In this document: piece by piece, positions 13,178 through 22,779 of the stretch
How positions within the stretch are numbered: position 1 is the stretch's first letter
How the letters are laid out: the number at the start of each line of letters is the position of its first letter
Source of the DNA: CAVWUA01 sp963758025
GTDB taxonomy: Bacteria; Planctomycetota; Planctomycetia; Isosphaerales; Isosphaeraceae
NCBI GenBank assembly: GCA_963758025.1
Contig: CAVWUA010000028.1
Location: forward strand, 1-64,000
Reading direction: 5' to 3'
DNA length: 64,000 nucleotides
Made by a program: the position numbers and the translations under genes
The notes under the pieces: model-generated
Databases searched by the model: none
What the model saw: only the letters and a program-made list of their open reading frames with translations
Told to the model about the DNA's origin: nothing

Positions 13178-13515
13178 CCCTGTCGGAACGCGAACGGGAC
13201 TGGCAGCGCAAGCTCGGACGGCTCCGGCTCGGTGCCGAGCCGTTGCGGGACCAACTGGAACGCTACCGGCGGGTGACCTGGGCCTTGACGGTCGTTCCGG
13301 CGATCCTGTCGCTCATGTTCGTCGCCCTCTTCGCGGCGTTCCGCGCTCCGTTGCTGGGCCTGGGGGTCGCCGCCGTCCTGCTCTTGCCGGTCGTGGGCTT
13401 CGCCTGGCTGGATTACTGGATCCTGAAGCGCAAGGTGATCCACTACGAGGTCGATCAGGCCAGGCAACGGGAGAACCCGGCCCCGGGCGAGGAACGGTCA
13501 ATCGACCGGGTGTAG
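13174..13515 (+). CDS. Small two-helix membrane protein
   Basis: 113 residues: an Arg/Glu-rich N-terminus (MTLSERERDWQRKLGRL), two hydrophobic helices at roughly residues 37-54 and 57-78, and a charged tail. I recognise no family. The start overlaps the probable DUF72 stop, suggesting translational coupling. Its 3' end overlaps the convergent hypothetical gene by 18 bases. Confidence 0.55.
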   Translation: MTLSERERDWQRKLGRLRLGAEPLRDQLERYRRVTWALTVVPAILSLMFVALFAAFRAPLLGLGVAAVLLLPVVGFAWLDYWILKRKVIHYEVDQARQRENPAPGEERSIDRV

Positions 13516-13992
13516 CCAGTCGTAGAACCGCCGGTCCATGAGCAGGGCCGAGGGGCCTTTCTCCGGGTCGAACATGAGGTGATGGCTGTTGTACTGAAAG
13601 GAGTTCGGTACGACCTGCCCCGCGTCATCCACGGCGAACGCCCCGAGCACGTCGCCGGCGGGAGGCTCGGCCGAGGGTTCCTGATGGCGCGGGTCGATCA
13701 GGTAGAGCCAGCCGCTGGGGCTCTCCTGGGCCTGACGTTGCAGTTCCTCCGCCTGGATGGCGTCGGCGTTCATGTAGTCGGTCAGGGAGGCGACGAACTC
13801 CGGGTTAAGCTGGAACGTGTGCGGGTTGAACTCGCCATCGGGCAGAGGTTCGAATTCACCGACCACCGAGCGGCCGTCGATTCCCTTGGCCCCCGCCATC
13901 ACGGGTTCGAGAAAGCAGACGAGATACCGCGTCTGGCCGTCCTCGTCGATCTCGTAAATGTTCAGAAGCTCCAGCGATGGTTCGGAGGACAT
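13498..13992 (-). CDS. Conserved-looking hypothetical protein
   Basis: 164 residues, acidic, no signal peptide or membrane segment. It opens with LELLNIYEIDEDGQTRYLVCFLEP and contains FNPHTFQLNPEFVASLTDYMN and YLIDPRHQEP. Composition and codon use look like a real soluble protein, but I recognise no family. It starts at ATG 13992, 36 bases after the hslU stop in the same direction, so it may be the last gene of an hslVU transcript. Confidence 0.6.
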   Translation of the reverse strand: MSSEPSLELLNIYEIDEDGQTRYLVCFLEPVMAGAKGIDGRSVVGEFEPLPDGEFNPHTFQLNPEFVASLTDYMNADAIQAEELQRQAQESPSGWLYLIDPRHQEPSAEPPAGDVLGAFAVDDAGQVVPNSFQYNSHHLMFDPEKGPSALLMDRRFYDWLHPVD

Positions 13993-14028
13993 GGGGCATT
14001 CTCGCGTGATGACACTTCGTGAATATTC

Positions 14029-15390
14029 TCAAAGGATGAACTGGCTCAGGTCTTCATCCTTCGCCAGGGCTTCGAGACGTTCCCGGATGAAGGAGGCGTT
14101 GATCACGACGCGACGCTCCTTGCGGTCCGGGGCGTCGAAGCTGATCTCCTCGACGACACGTTCCAGAATCGTGTGCAGGCGTCGCGCGCCGATGTTCTGG
14201 GTGGAGCGGTTGACCTGATACGCGATCTGGGCCATCTCGTCGATCGCCTCGTCGGTGAACTCGACCTGGAGGCCCTCGGTGGCGAGAAGGGCCTGGTACT
14301 GCTTGATGAGGGAGGCGCGGGGCTCCCGGAGGATGCGGGCGAAGTCGTCGCGCGTCAGGTCGCTCAGCTCGACGCGGATCGGGAACCGCCCTTGCAGCTC
14401 GGGCATCAGGTCGGACGGCTTGCTGCGGTGGAACGCGCCGGCGGCGATGAACAGGACGTGATCGCTCTTGACGGGGCCGTACTTGGTGTTGACGGTAGTC
14501 CCCTCGACGATCGGTAAGAGGTCGCGCTGGACCCCCTGGCGCGAGACGTCGGGGCCGCGGCCGCCTCCTTCGTCGCCGGCGATCTTGTCCAGCTCGTCGA
14601 GGAAGATCATGCCGGAATCTTGCGCCAGCTCGACGGCGGTCTGGTTGACCTTCTCAGGGTCGATCAGGGCCTCGGCCTCCTGCGAGACAAGCAGGGGGCG
14701 GGCATCGCGGACGGTCATCCGGCGCGTCTGGGGAGGCTTCGGCGAGAGTTTCTCGAACATCCCCTGAAGGTCCATCTCCATCTGTTCCATGTTCCCCGCG
14801 CCGAAGATCGAGACCGGAGCGAGCGAGCGGCCGGGAAGGGTCATCTCGACCTCGCGATCGTCCATCTCCCCCGCGTCGAGCCGGGCCTTCATCTTCTCCC
14901 GGGAGCGCTGGCGACGTTCGACCGCCTCGTCCACCTCCTCGGCCGGCTTCTCGGAATCCCAGGCGGGGGCGGGCGCGGGGGGAAGCAGCAGGTCGAGGAG
15001 GCGATCTTCCGCCCGGCGTTCGGCCTCGGCGGTGACGCGTTCCCGTTCGTTCGCCCGGACGATCAGCACGGCGGCCTCGACGAGGTCGCGGATCATGCTC
15101 TCGACGTCCCGACCGTAGTAGCCGACCTCGGTGTACTTGCTCGCCTCGACCTTGACGAACGGAGCGCCGACGAGCCTGGCGAGCCGCCGGGCGATCTCCG
15201 TCTTTCCCACGCCGGTCGGCCCGATCAGGAGGATGTTCTTCGGCGTGACCTGGGCCTGCAACTCAGGGTCCAACTGCCGCCTTCGCCAGCGGTTGCGCAG
15301 GGCGATCGCCACGGAGCGTTTGGCGTTGTCCTGGCCGACGATATCGCGGTCCAGCTCGGCGACGATCTGCCGGGGCGTCAGGTCTGGCAC
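14029..15390 (-). CDS. hslU: HslU, ATPase subunit of the HslVU protease
   Basis: The AAA+ unfoldase that feeds substrates to HslV. LTPRQIVAELDRDIVGQ starts the protein; Walker A GPTGVGKT is at residues 57-64; the pore-loop motif GYYGRDVESM follows at about residue 88; Walker B is MIFLDELDKIAG; the C-terminus ends in FIL as needed to dock HslV. The I-domain is present. 453 residues is a normal length. The GTG start at 15390 overlaps the hslV stop by 13 bases, indicating coupling. Confidence 0.95.
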   Translation of the reverse strand: MPDLTPRQIVAELDRDIVGQDNAKRSVAIALRNRWRRRQLDPELQAQVTPKNILLIGPTGVGKTEIARRLARLVGAPFVKVEASKYTEVGYYGRDVESMIRDLVEAAVLIVRANERERVTAEAERRAEDRLLDLLLPPAPAPAWDSEKPAEEVDEAVERRQRSREKMKARLDAGEMDDREVEMTLPGRSLAPVSIFGAGNMEQMEMDLQGMFEKLSPKPPQTRRMTVRDARPLLVSQEAEALIDPEKVNQTAVELAQDSGMIFLDELDKIAGDEGGGRGPDVSRQGVQRDLLPIVEGTTVNTKYGPVKSDHVLFIAAGAFHRSKPSDLMPELQGRFPIRVELSDLTRDDFARILREPRASLIKQYQALLATEGLQVEFTDEAIDEMAQIAYQVNRSTQNIGARRLHTILERVVEEISFDAPDRKERRVVINASFIRERLEALAKDEDLSQFIL

Positions 15391-15920
15391 GGCAGTTCCT
15401 CCACCGTCAGGTTGTTGTTGGTGTAGATGTCGATTCCGCCGGCAATCGCGAGCGACTCGCGGACGATCTCCGCGGCGGAAAGGTCGGTGTGCTTGATGAG
15501 GGCCCGGGCGGACGCCAGCGCGAAACCGCCACCCGACCCGGCCGAGAGAATGCCGTCGCTCGGCTGGATCACGTCGCCCGATCCACTGACCAGCAGGCTG
15601 TGGCGGGCATCGGCCACGACGAGAAGGGCCTCCAGACGCCGCAAGGCGCGGTCGGTCCGCCAGAGTTTGGCCAGTTCGGTCGCGGCCCTCGGCACGTTCT
15701 GGGGGTAGTCGCGCAGTTTGCTCTCAAACCGTTCCAGGAGCGCGAAGCCATCGGCCGCGCTGCCGGCGAATCCGACCAGAACCTGGCCGTCGAGAAGTTT
15801 ACGCACCTTCACGGCGTCGGCCTTCATCACGGTCGAGCCGAGCGTGACCTGCCCGTCGCCTCCGAGCGCGACCCGGTCGCCCCGTCGCACCGAGAGAATT
15901 GTCGTCGCGTGCCAGTCCAA
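15378..15920 (-). CDS. hslV: HslV, peptidase subunit of the HslVU protease
   Basis: A threonine peptidase related to proteasome beta subunits. HATTILSVRR places the catalytic Thr at the processed N-terminus; VALGGDGQVTLG, MKADAVKVRKL and GFAGSAADGFALLERFE are family marks. The start is a TTG at 15920 preceded by GGGGAGG at suitable spacing; there is no ATG in this position. 180 residues is typical. It is co-transcribed with hslU. Confidence 0.94.
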   Translation of the reverse strand: MDWHATTILSVRRGDRVALGGDGQVTLGSTVMKADAVKVRKLLDGQVLVGFAGSAADGFALLERFESKLRDYPQNVPRAATELAKLWRTDRALRRLEALLVVADARHSLLVSGSGDVIQPSDGILSAGSGGGFALASARALIKHTDLSAAEIVRESLAIAGGIDIYTNNNLTVEELPCQT

Positions 15921-16138
15921 TGCGCGTTCCTCCCCGTCGGATCATCTCTGCCACAAAGATCATGGGACAAGCGATTTCGCCATTCTCTCCCGGCAGAGCA
16001 TAACGAACCGAGGGCCTCACGTGCCAGTCCGCATGCCGCATTGTGGTAAAGCGAACGGGGAATCGTGTCGATCTTTAGGAGACGGGTATCATTGCGACCT
16101 TAAGGACGACAAGGTCGATCGTGAGGCAGGAGGCCACG

Positions 16139-17163
16139 ATGAGCCGGAGAACGATTCGATACGCATGGATTGGGGCCATCTGGGCGGGGATCACGATTGC
16201 TCCGGCCGAGGTCTGGGCATCTCAGGACGGAAAGTGGGCTCAGGCCCTCTTCAGTGAATCAGGCCACGACTTCGGTCCCGTCCCTCGGGGCGCGATCGTT
16301 CGGCACAAGTTCATTCTTACCAACAGGCTACAGGAAGCGATCAATATCCTCGACGTGCGCGCCTCGTGCGGCTGTACGTCCGGCTTCGCCAGTGTGGGGA
16401 CCGTCCCGCCGGGCCAGCAGGCGTACATCGAGGCTCAGATGGATACCCGGAACTTCACGGGGATGAAGGCCACGACCTTGACCGTGACGTTGATGACCGC
16501 CTCGGGGCATCAAGCCGAGGCGCGGTTCGGGGTCCAGTCGAACATCCTGGCCGATATCGTGCTGAACCCCGGTTCGATCGAGTTCGGCTCGATCGCCAAG
16601 GGGTCCACGCCCACGCAGGAGCTGACAATCGAGCGGCTGGGGGCTCCCAGTTGGCGCACGGTGCGGATGGTCTCGACGAGCCGCTCGTTGAGCGCTCAGC
16701 TCGTCGAGACGATGCGTTCCGAAGCGGGGGTCGGCTACAAGCTGACGGTTTCCCTGAAGCCGGATGCCCCGCCGGGTTTGCTCCGAGAGGAGATCCGCAT
16801 CCTGACCAATGACTCGACCAGCCCGAGTGTGCCGGTGCTCGTCACCGCCCAGGTGCAGGGGACACTCCAGGCAACCCCGGAGATGCTCACGCTCGGCAAC
16901 GTGCCGAACGCCGCGGCAAGCCAGGGTCGCTACGTTGTGCGAGGAACGACCCCGTTCACCATCACCGGCATCGAAGGAGAGGGAGACGGTTTCCAGGTCG
17001 TCGAGGCCGGCCCCGGCAAGAAGACCCTGCACGTGCTGACCCTGAGCTTCAACCCGCCGCCAGCCGACTTCGGGGTGATCTGCGCCGATCGTTCCGCGTC
17101 CTCACCGACTTGCCCGGCGAGCCCCCTTTGGTCCTCAACACGACGCTGCACGTCGAGCCTTGA
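16139..17163 (+). CDS. Exported DUF1573 protein, frame broken near the end
   Basis: A signal peptide (RYAWIGAIWAGITIAPAEVWA) is followed by a DUF1573 Ig-like domain with HDFGPVPRGAIVRHKFILTN and the CGCT motif in VRASCGCTSG. Later repeats such as EFGSIAKGSTPTQELTI suggest further ASH/MSP-like strands. ATG 16139 sits after an AGGAGG site. After FNPPPADFGVI, near 17085, the sense frame shifts; the other frame gives FRVLTDLPGEPPLVLNTTLH and stops at 17163, immediately before a strong terminator. Function unknown; such proteins are abundant in planctomycetes. Confidence 0.82.
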
Positions 17164-17181
17164 GAAAATTCGTTCCGTCGT

Positions 17182-17229
17182 CCAAACCGCGAGGGCCTGC
17201 CGTTCCGCCGGCAGGCCCTCGCGGTTTGG
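17182..17229 (+). terminator. Strong stem-loop after the DUF1573 gene
   Basis: A perfect 21-bp stem (17182-17202 with 17209-17229) closes a 6-base loop, 19 bases after the DUF1573 stop. No long T run follows. Its position between convergent genes suggests bidirectional termination. Confidence 0.8.
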
Positions 17230-17256
17230 TGCTTTGTCAGAACCGGCGACGGAGGT

Positions 17257-17736
17257 TTATTTGGGCGTGGCCTTCGCCTTCACGTCATGATCGAAGACAC
17301 CGCCCTCCGGGGGAACCTCGATCGAGAATTTGTCCTCGATGACCTCAACCGGAGCGGCCTTCTTCTGAATATTGGCTCCCGCCGCCGACTCGGCACCGAC
17401 CTGAGCCATGTAGGGATCGATCTCCGGATCGGTTGGCGTCGCCGAAGCTGGGGTGATGGTTTTCGAGATCAGGACGGTGTACTTGCCCGGAGCCAGCCCC
17501 GAGCGTTGCTGGTACATGGCCATGTAGTTGCCTTCGGGACCCGTGATGTCGGTTCCCGTGGTACTATCCTCGTTCGACGGATCGGGCGTGAAGGCGAGTT
17601 GCGCGCCTTCCAGTGCTTTCCCATTTTGGGTGATCGTCCCTTTAACCGGGACGAGCTTTGGTCCACCTCCGCAGCCCACAAAGCCCACGCACATCATTGC
17701 TACAGTCGCGATACGGACGCATCGTGCGATTCGCAT
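17257..17736 (-). CDS. Small lipoprotein with carboxypeptidase-regulatory-like fold
   Basis: 159 residues from ATG 17736. The signal ends in a lipobox-like VGFVGCGGG, so it is likely lipid-anchored. VKGTITQNGKALEGAQLAFTPD followed by GTDITGPEGNYMAMYQQRSGLAPGKYTVLI is the pattern of small transthyretin/Cna-B-like domains that planctomycetes encode next to DUF1559 genes. It lies 76 bases after the DUF1559 stop, in the same direction, so probably one operon. Function unknown. Confidence 0.78.
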   Translation of the reverse strand: MRIARCVRIATVAMMCVGFVGCGGGPKLVPVKGTITQNGKALEGAQLAFTPDPSNEDSTTGTDITGPEGNYMAMYQQRSGLAPGKYTVLISKTITPASATPTDPEIDPYMAQVGAESAAGANIQKKAAPVEVIEDKFSIEVPPEGGVFDHDVKAKATPK

Positions 17737-17812
17737 GATTGAAGATTCTCGTACTCTGAGTCCCAAGCAGCGAGGCCGCCCCCTCGGACGGCCTCGGTTG
17801 AGCCTGAGTGGA

Positions 17813-18838
<1,026 letters not shown>

Positions 18839-18906
18839 GAGGGGGTCCCGGAAGAGGACAATTTTTCGGGGGGAGAGAAACCCCGGAGTGAATTGAGTCG
18901 AGTACG

Positions 18907-18935
18907 ACGATACCTTTGAATTTCTTCAGTATCAA
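18907..18935 (-). promoter_or_regulatory. Sigma-70-type promoter for the DUF1559 operon
   Basis: On the minus strand TTGATA (18935-18930) and TATCGT (18912-18907) are separated by 17 bases. This sits in a locally AT-rich stretch about 70 bases before the DUF1559 start. Confidence 0.55.
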
Positions 18936-19090
18936 GATAATTCCTCATCGATTTTGCACTTGCGGTACACAATCGGGTCCGGAGCGTCGGGACGGAACGA
19001 TGAGGTGGTGGTCAAGCCCGGAATGAGATGGCATCATGAGGAGCACCGCAGCATCTTCCAGCACGTTCTCGCGGCAGAGGAGGTCGCCCG

Positions 19091-20362
19091 ATGGACGCGA
19101 ATCAGGCAGGGCAGAGCGAAGGGCCGGGGAGGGAAACGACCAGCGAGGACGTGGTCGAAGAGGTTGAGGTGCATGGTCACATCATCGACTCACTGCTCTT
19201 GCCGAAGATCCTCGACCGCATCCTCCAGATGGGTGGCTCGTTCGAGATCCGCGAGTGCGTCATCGGTGCTCGGCGGGTTGATCCCAGCCACGCACGCATC
19301 GCCGTGCGGGCCGGGAACGCGGAGAAGCTCGACGAGATCCTCGGCGACCTCGTCGAGCATGGCGCCTCCCCTGTCGAGCCGCACGACGCCCGGGTCATGT
19401 CCGCCGATATTGCCGGAGCGTTCCCCGAGAATTTCTACAGCACGACGAATCAGCGCACCCAGGTCCGATGGAACGGACGCTGGATCGACGTGGCGGACCA
19501 GGAGATGGACTGCGGCATCGTCGTGGACACCGAGGCCGGCACCGCCCGCTGCGTGGCGATGAACGACGTCGCCCCCGGCATGCCGATCGTCGTCGGGTAC
19601 AACGGGGTCCGGGTGGTTCCCGAGGAGCGGGCGCGCGAGGCCTCTCCGTTCGGCTTCATGGGCTCGGCCGTCTCCAGCGAGAAGCCGAAGGCGGTCAGTC
19701 TGGCGGCCGTCGCCGAGTCGATCCGCGCGACCCGCGCCTCGGGGCAGAAGGTGCTGCTGGTCGGCGGACCGGCGATCGTCCATACCGGTTCCGTGGGCCA
19801 CGTTGCCCGTTTGATCCGGGGAGGGTGGGTTCAGACGCTGTTCGCCGGAAACGCGCTGGCGACCCACGACATCGAGCAGGCCCTCTACGGCACCAGCCTG
19901 GGTGTCTCGCTGGAGCACGGCGAGGCGCTGGAACACGGCCACGAACACCACCTCCGCGCCATCAACACAATCCGGCGGCTCGGCGGAATCCGGCAGGCGG
20001 TCGAACGCGGGGTGCTGCGGTCCGGCATCCTTTATGAATGCATTCGGGGGAATGTCGAGGTCGTGCTGGCGGGGTCGATTCGTGACGATGGCCCCTTGCC
20101 CGAGGTCATCACCGACACCCTACAGGCTCAGAATCGCATGAGGCAGGCGGTTCACGGCGTCGGATTTGCCTTGCTGATCGCCACGGCCTTGCATTCGATC
20201 GCCACCGGAAACCTGCTCCCAGCGTGGGTGAAAGTCGTCTGCGTGGACATCAATCCGGCGACCGTGACCAAGCTCAGCGACCGGGGAACGTTCCAGACAA
20301 TCGGCATGGTCACGGATGTCGAGCCGTTCCTTCGGAGCCTGGCGGAGGAGTTGTGCCGTTGA
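19091..20362 (+). CDS. TIGR00300/LOR-SDH family protein, probable ornithine cyclodeaminase
   Basis: 423 residues. The N-terminal part (about 15-110) is the LOR/SDH domain, with VHGHIIDSLLLPKILDRILQ and FEIRECVIGARRVDPSHARI. The C-terminal part binds NAD, with VLLVGGPAIVHTGSVGHVARLIR, LFAGNALATHDIEQALYGTSLG and the DINPATVTKL end. This is the archaeal ornithine cyclodeaminase type and the C-terminal module of cyanobacterial AgrE, converting ornithine to proline and ammonia. The ATG follows GAGGAGG. The arginine dihydrolase module of the same cyanobacterial fusion is encoded separately two genes downstream. The catalytic assignment is by family, not proven. Confidence 0.82.
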   Translation: MDANQAGQSEGPGRETTSEDVVEEVEVHGHIIDSLLLPKILDRILQMGGSFEIRECVIGARRVDPSHARIAVRAGNAEKLDEILGDLVEHGASPVEPHDARVMSADIAGAFPENFYSTTNQRTQVRWNGRWIDVADQEMDCGIVVDTEAGTARCVAMNDVAPGMPIVVGYNGVRVVPEERAREASPFGFMGSAVSSEKPKAVSLAAVAESIRATRASGQKVLLVGGPAIVHTGSVGHVARLIRGGWVQTLFAGNALATHDIEQALYGTSLGVSLEHGEALEHGHEHHLRAINTIRRLGGIRQAVERGVLRSGILYECIRGNVEVVLAGSIRDDGPLPEVITDTLQAQNRMRQAVHGVGFALLIATALHSIATGNLLPAWVKVVCVDINPATVTKLSDRGTFQTIGMVTDVEPFLRSLAEELCR

Positions 20363-20429
20363 TCCGCCGGATCGCGGACCTCGGACCAGGTTCGAGATTC
20401 TCGAAACGTAGAGTAGAGAGGAGTGACGC

Positions 20430-21152
20430 ATGGATCTTCGAGGCGTTCGGATCACCTGGCTGGGACACGCCACCTTCCTCCTGCACACCCCCGAGGGAAA
20501 GACGATCCTGGTGGACCCCTGGCTCGGGAGTAATCCCAGGTGCCCCAAGGATTTCCACAACGTCGCGAGCGACGCCATTCTGATCACGCACGGTCATAGC
20601 GACCATATCGGCGATGCGGTTTCGGCGGCCGATCGCTGCCGGGGCAAGGTGGTCGGGATCTATGAGTTGACGAACTGGCTCGGGTCGAAAGGCGTCGCGC
20701 AGGACAAGCTCGTTGGCATGAACAAGGGAGGCACCGTCCGGCTGGACGACGTGAACGTCTCGGTCACGATGACCGACGCCCGGCATTCCTCGACCATGAT
20801 CGAGGAGGATGGGACGTTCATTCCGCTCGGTGAGCCGGCCGGGTATGTCGTCGGTTTCTCCAACGGGCTGAAGGTGTATATCGCGGGGGATACCTGCCTG
20901 ATGGGCGACATGCAGTGGATTGGTACGCTGTACAAGCCGGACCTGGCCCTTCTGCCGATCGGCGACCACTTCACGATGGACCCGAAGGCCGCGGCGCATG
21001 CGTGCAAGCTGCTGGGGGTCAAGGGGGCGATCCCGGAACACTACGGCACGTTCCCCCTGTTGACTGGAACACCGGAGAAATTCCGCGACGCGGTGAAAGA
21101 ACTGGGGCTGAACGTCGAGGTGATCGAACTCCAGCCCGGAGAGAGCACGTAA
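20430..21152 (+). CDS. UPF0173 metal-dependent hydrolase (MBL fold)
   Basis: 240 residues. WLGHATFLLHTPEGKTILVDPW starts the fold; ILITHGHSDHIGDA is the metal site; DARHSS, YIAGDTCLMGDM and IPEHYGTFPLLTG are the remaining UPF0173/YtkL motifs. The ATG follows a GAGGAG site. It lies 67 bases after the cyclodeaminase and is likely co-transcribed with it. Substrate unknown; its position between the two halves of an arginine/ornithine route may be informative. Confidence 0.88.
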   Translation: MDLRGVRITWLGHATFLLHTPEGKTILVDPWLGSNPRCPKDFHNVASDAILITHGHSDHIGDAVSAADRCRGKVVGIYELTNWLGSKGVAQDKLVGMNKGGTVRLDDVNVSVTMTDARHSSTMIEEDGTFIPLGEPAGYVVGFSNGLKVYIAGDTCLMGDMQWIGTLYKPDLALLPIGDHFTMDPKAAAHACKLLGVKGAIPEHYGTFPLLTGTPEKFRDAVKELGLNVEVIELQPGEST

Positions 21153-21367
21153 TAAGAACATAGGATGGGTGTCGGGAGCGTCCAGGTTGATTCCCGAGCG
21201 GATTCCCGTCGAGGCTCCAACCGTGACCTGCCGATCATTGAGGATGGCAAGGCGTATCATCCTCAATGGGTGACGGCCAGATGGTCCGGGTCCTTACACT
21301 GGAACACCGCCGCCCGTCCTCCTCTCGTCCGATCCGCTCTCATTCCTGTCTTCTGGGAGGCTTCGTC

Positions 21368-22216
21368 ATGTCGCAAGGCCCCCGAATCCTGATGTGTCCG
21401 CCGGACTTTTACGGCATCGAATACGAAATCAATCCGTGGATGAATCGTAAGGTCGCCAGCGATCCCGGAGAATCGGGCCGGCAGTGGCGGGCGCTGAACG
21501 AGACGCTGCACGACCTCGGCGTGACGATCGAGCGTCTTGAGCCGGTTCCGGGGCTTCCCGACCTGGTTTTCACGGCGAATGCGGGCTTGATCTTCGGCGA
21601 TCGGTTTCTCAGCTCGCGCTTTCGCTATGGGGTGCGACAGGGGGAGACGCCGCATTTCGACCGCTGGTTCGCGTCGCACGGATTCGAGGTGGAGACCTTG
21701 CCGGAAGGCTTGAACTTCGAGGGGGCCGGGGACGCGCTTTTCTGCGGTGAAACGCTGTTTGCCGGGTACCGCTTCCGGAGCGATGCGCGGAGCCACCAGT
21801 GGATTGGCGAGCATCTGGGCGTGGAGGTCCTCCCCCTGGAACTGGTCGATCCGCGCTTCTATCACCTGGATACGTGCTTCTGCCCTCTGGCTGAGGGGGA
21901 GGCGATCTATTATCCTGGGGCGTTCGATGATTACGGCCGGTCCGTTTTGAAGGATCGGGTCGGCAGCTTGATCGAGGTCCGTGCCGAGGAGGCGGTCTCG
22001 TTCAGTTGCAATGCGGTCGTGGTCGGGCGGACGGTCGTCCTGAACGACGGGGCCCCCTTGCTGGCGAAGGCCCTGGAAGGTTCGGGATACGCGGTCCGGC
22101 CGCTCCGGCTGACGGAGTTCATCAAGGCCGGCGGCAGCGCCAAATGCTTGACGTTGCGGCTCGACGGCGAGGAGGCCGCGGCCTGGAAACACGCTCTCCT
22201 GGCTGGCGCCCGCTAG
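21368..22216 (+). CDS. Stand-alone arginine dihydrolase-like enzyme (ArgZ/AgrE N-terminal module)
   Basis: 282 residues of the amidinotransferase/DDAH fold. LMCPPDFYGIEYEINPWMN places an Asn at 22; VFTANAGLIFGD places Asn at 71; FEGAGDALF, FYHLDTCFCPL (His 166) and IKAGGSAKCLTL (Cys 260) complete the active site. The spacing closely follows, from memory, the N-terminal domain of Synechocystis ArgZ, where the Asn corresponding to position 71 is important for hydrolysing both amidino nitrogens to give ornithine, CO2 and two ammonia. The start at ATG 21368 is where homology begins. 215 bases of unassigned sequence separate it from the UPF0173 gene. Alternative: a DDAH or amidinotransferase. Confidence 0.8.
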   Translation: MSQGPRILMCPPDFYGIEYEINPWMNRKVASDPGESGRQWRALNETLHDLGVTIERLEPVPGLPDLVFTANAGLIFGDRFLSSRFRYGVRQGETPHFDRWFASHGFEVETLPEGLNFEGAGDALFCGETLFAGYRFRSDARSHQWIGEHLGVEVLPLELVDPRFYHLDTCFCPLAEGEAIYYPGAFDDYGRSVLKDRVGSLIEVRAEEAVSFSCNAVVVGRTVVLNDGAPLLAKALEGSGYAVRPLRLTEFIKAGGSAKCLTLRLDGEEAAAWKHALLAGAR

Positions 22217-22269
22217 AAGGGATGACGGGTCGCCCCCTTTGGCCATTACTTTCGGGACGACCCGCCGGT

Positions 22270-22764
22270 ATGAACCAGCTTTTTCTGATCCGCCACGGTC
22301 TGGCCGTCGCGCCGGGTACCCCCGGGTTCGAGGATGACGAACGCCCGCTGACCCCCAAAGGGGAGCGCCGCGTACGCATGGTCGCTCAGGGGCTCCGGCA
22401 GTTGAAAATCAAGCCGTCGAGGATCGTGACCAGTCCATTGCCCCGCGCCCTCCGCACGGCGGAAATCCTCTCCGAGGTGCTCCGGGGCAAGGACTTGCTC
22501 GAAACGTCCGATGCTCTGCGCAGCGGTCAGAGCGCCGATTCCATTCGCAACTGGATCGACACCAGGAGCGAGGAAACACTGATGCTGGTCGGACACAACC
22601 CGGCCTTCAGCGAGCTGATCGGCCTGCTCATTGCCGGGGAACCAACCCGAACCGTCTGCGAATTGCGCAAGGGCGGCGTCGCCGCCTTCCGCCGCGATCC
22701 GGGCGGCGCGTTCCGACTCGATTGGATCGCGCGCCCCCGGCTTTTCCGGCGGCTCATCTCCTGA
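22270..22764 (+). CDS. sixA: SixA-type phosphohistidine phosphatase
   Basis: 164 residues of the histidine phosphatase superfamily. LFLIRHGLA carries the RHG catalytic motif, ERPLTPKGERRVR and SPLPRALRTAEIL follow, and LMLVGHNPAFSEL supplies the second His. The short size and the GHNP motif fit SixA. It starts at ATG 22270, 53 bases after the dihydrolase, and ends 15 bases before the glycosidase-like gene. Confidence 0.85.
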   Translation: MNQLFLIRHGLAVAPGTPGFEDDERPLTPKGERRVRMVAQGLRQLKIKPSRIVTSPLPRALRTAEILSEVLRGKDLLETSDALRSGQSADSIRNWIDTRSEETLMLVGHNPAFSELIGLLIAGEPTRTVCELRKGGVAAFRRDPGGAFRLDWIARPRLFRRLIS

Positions 22765-22779
22765 CCCGAGTTTCCCCCG

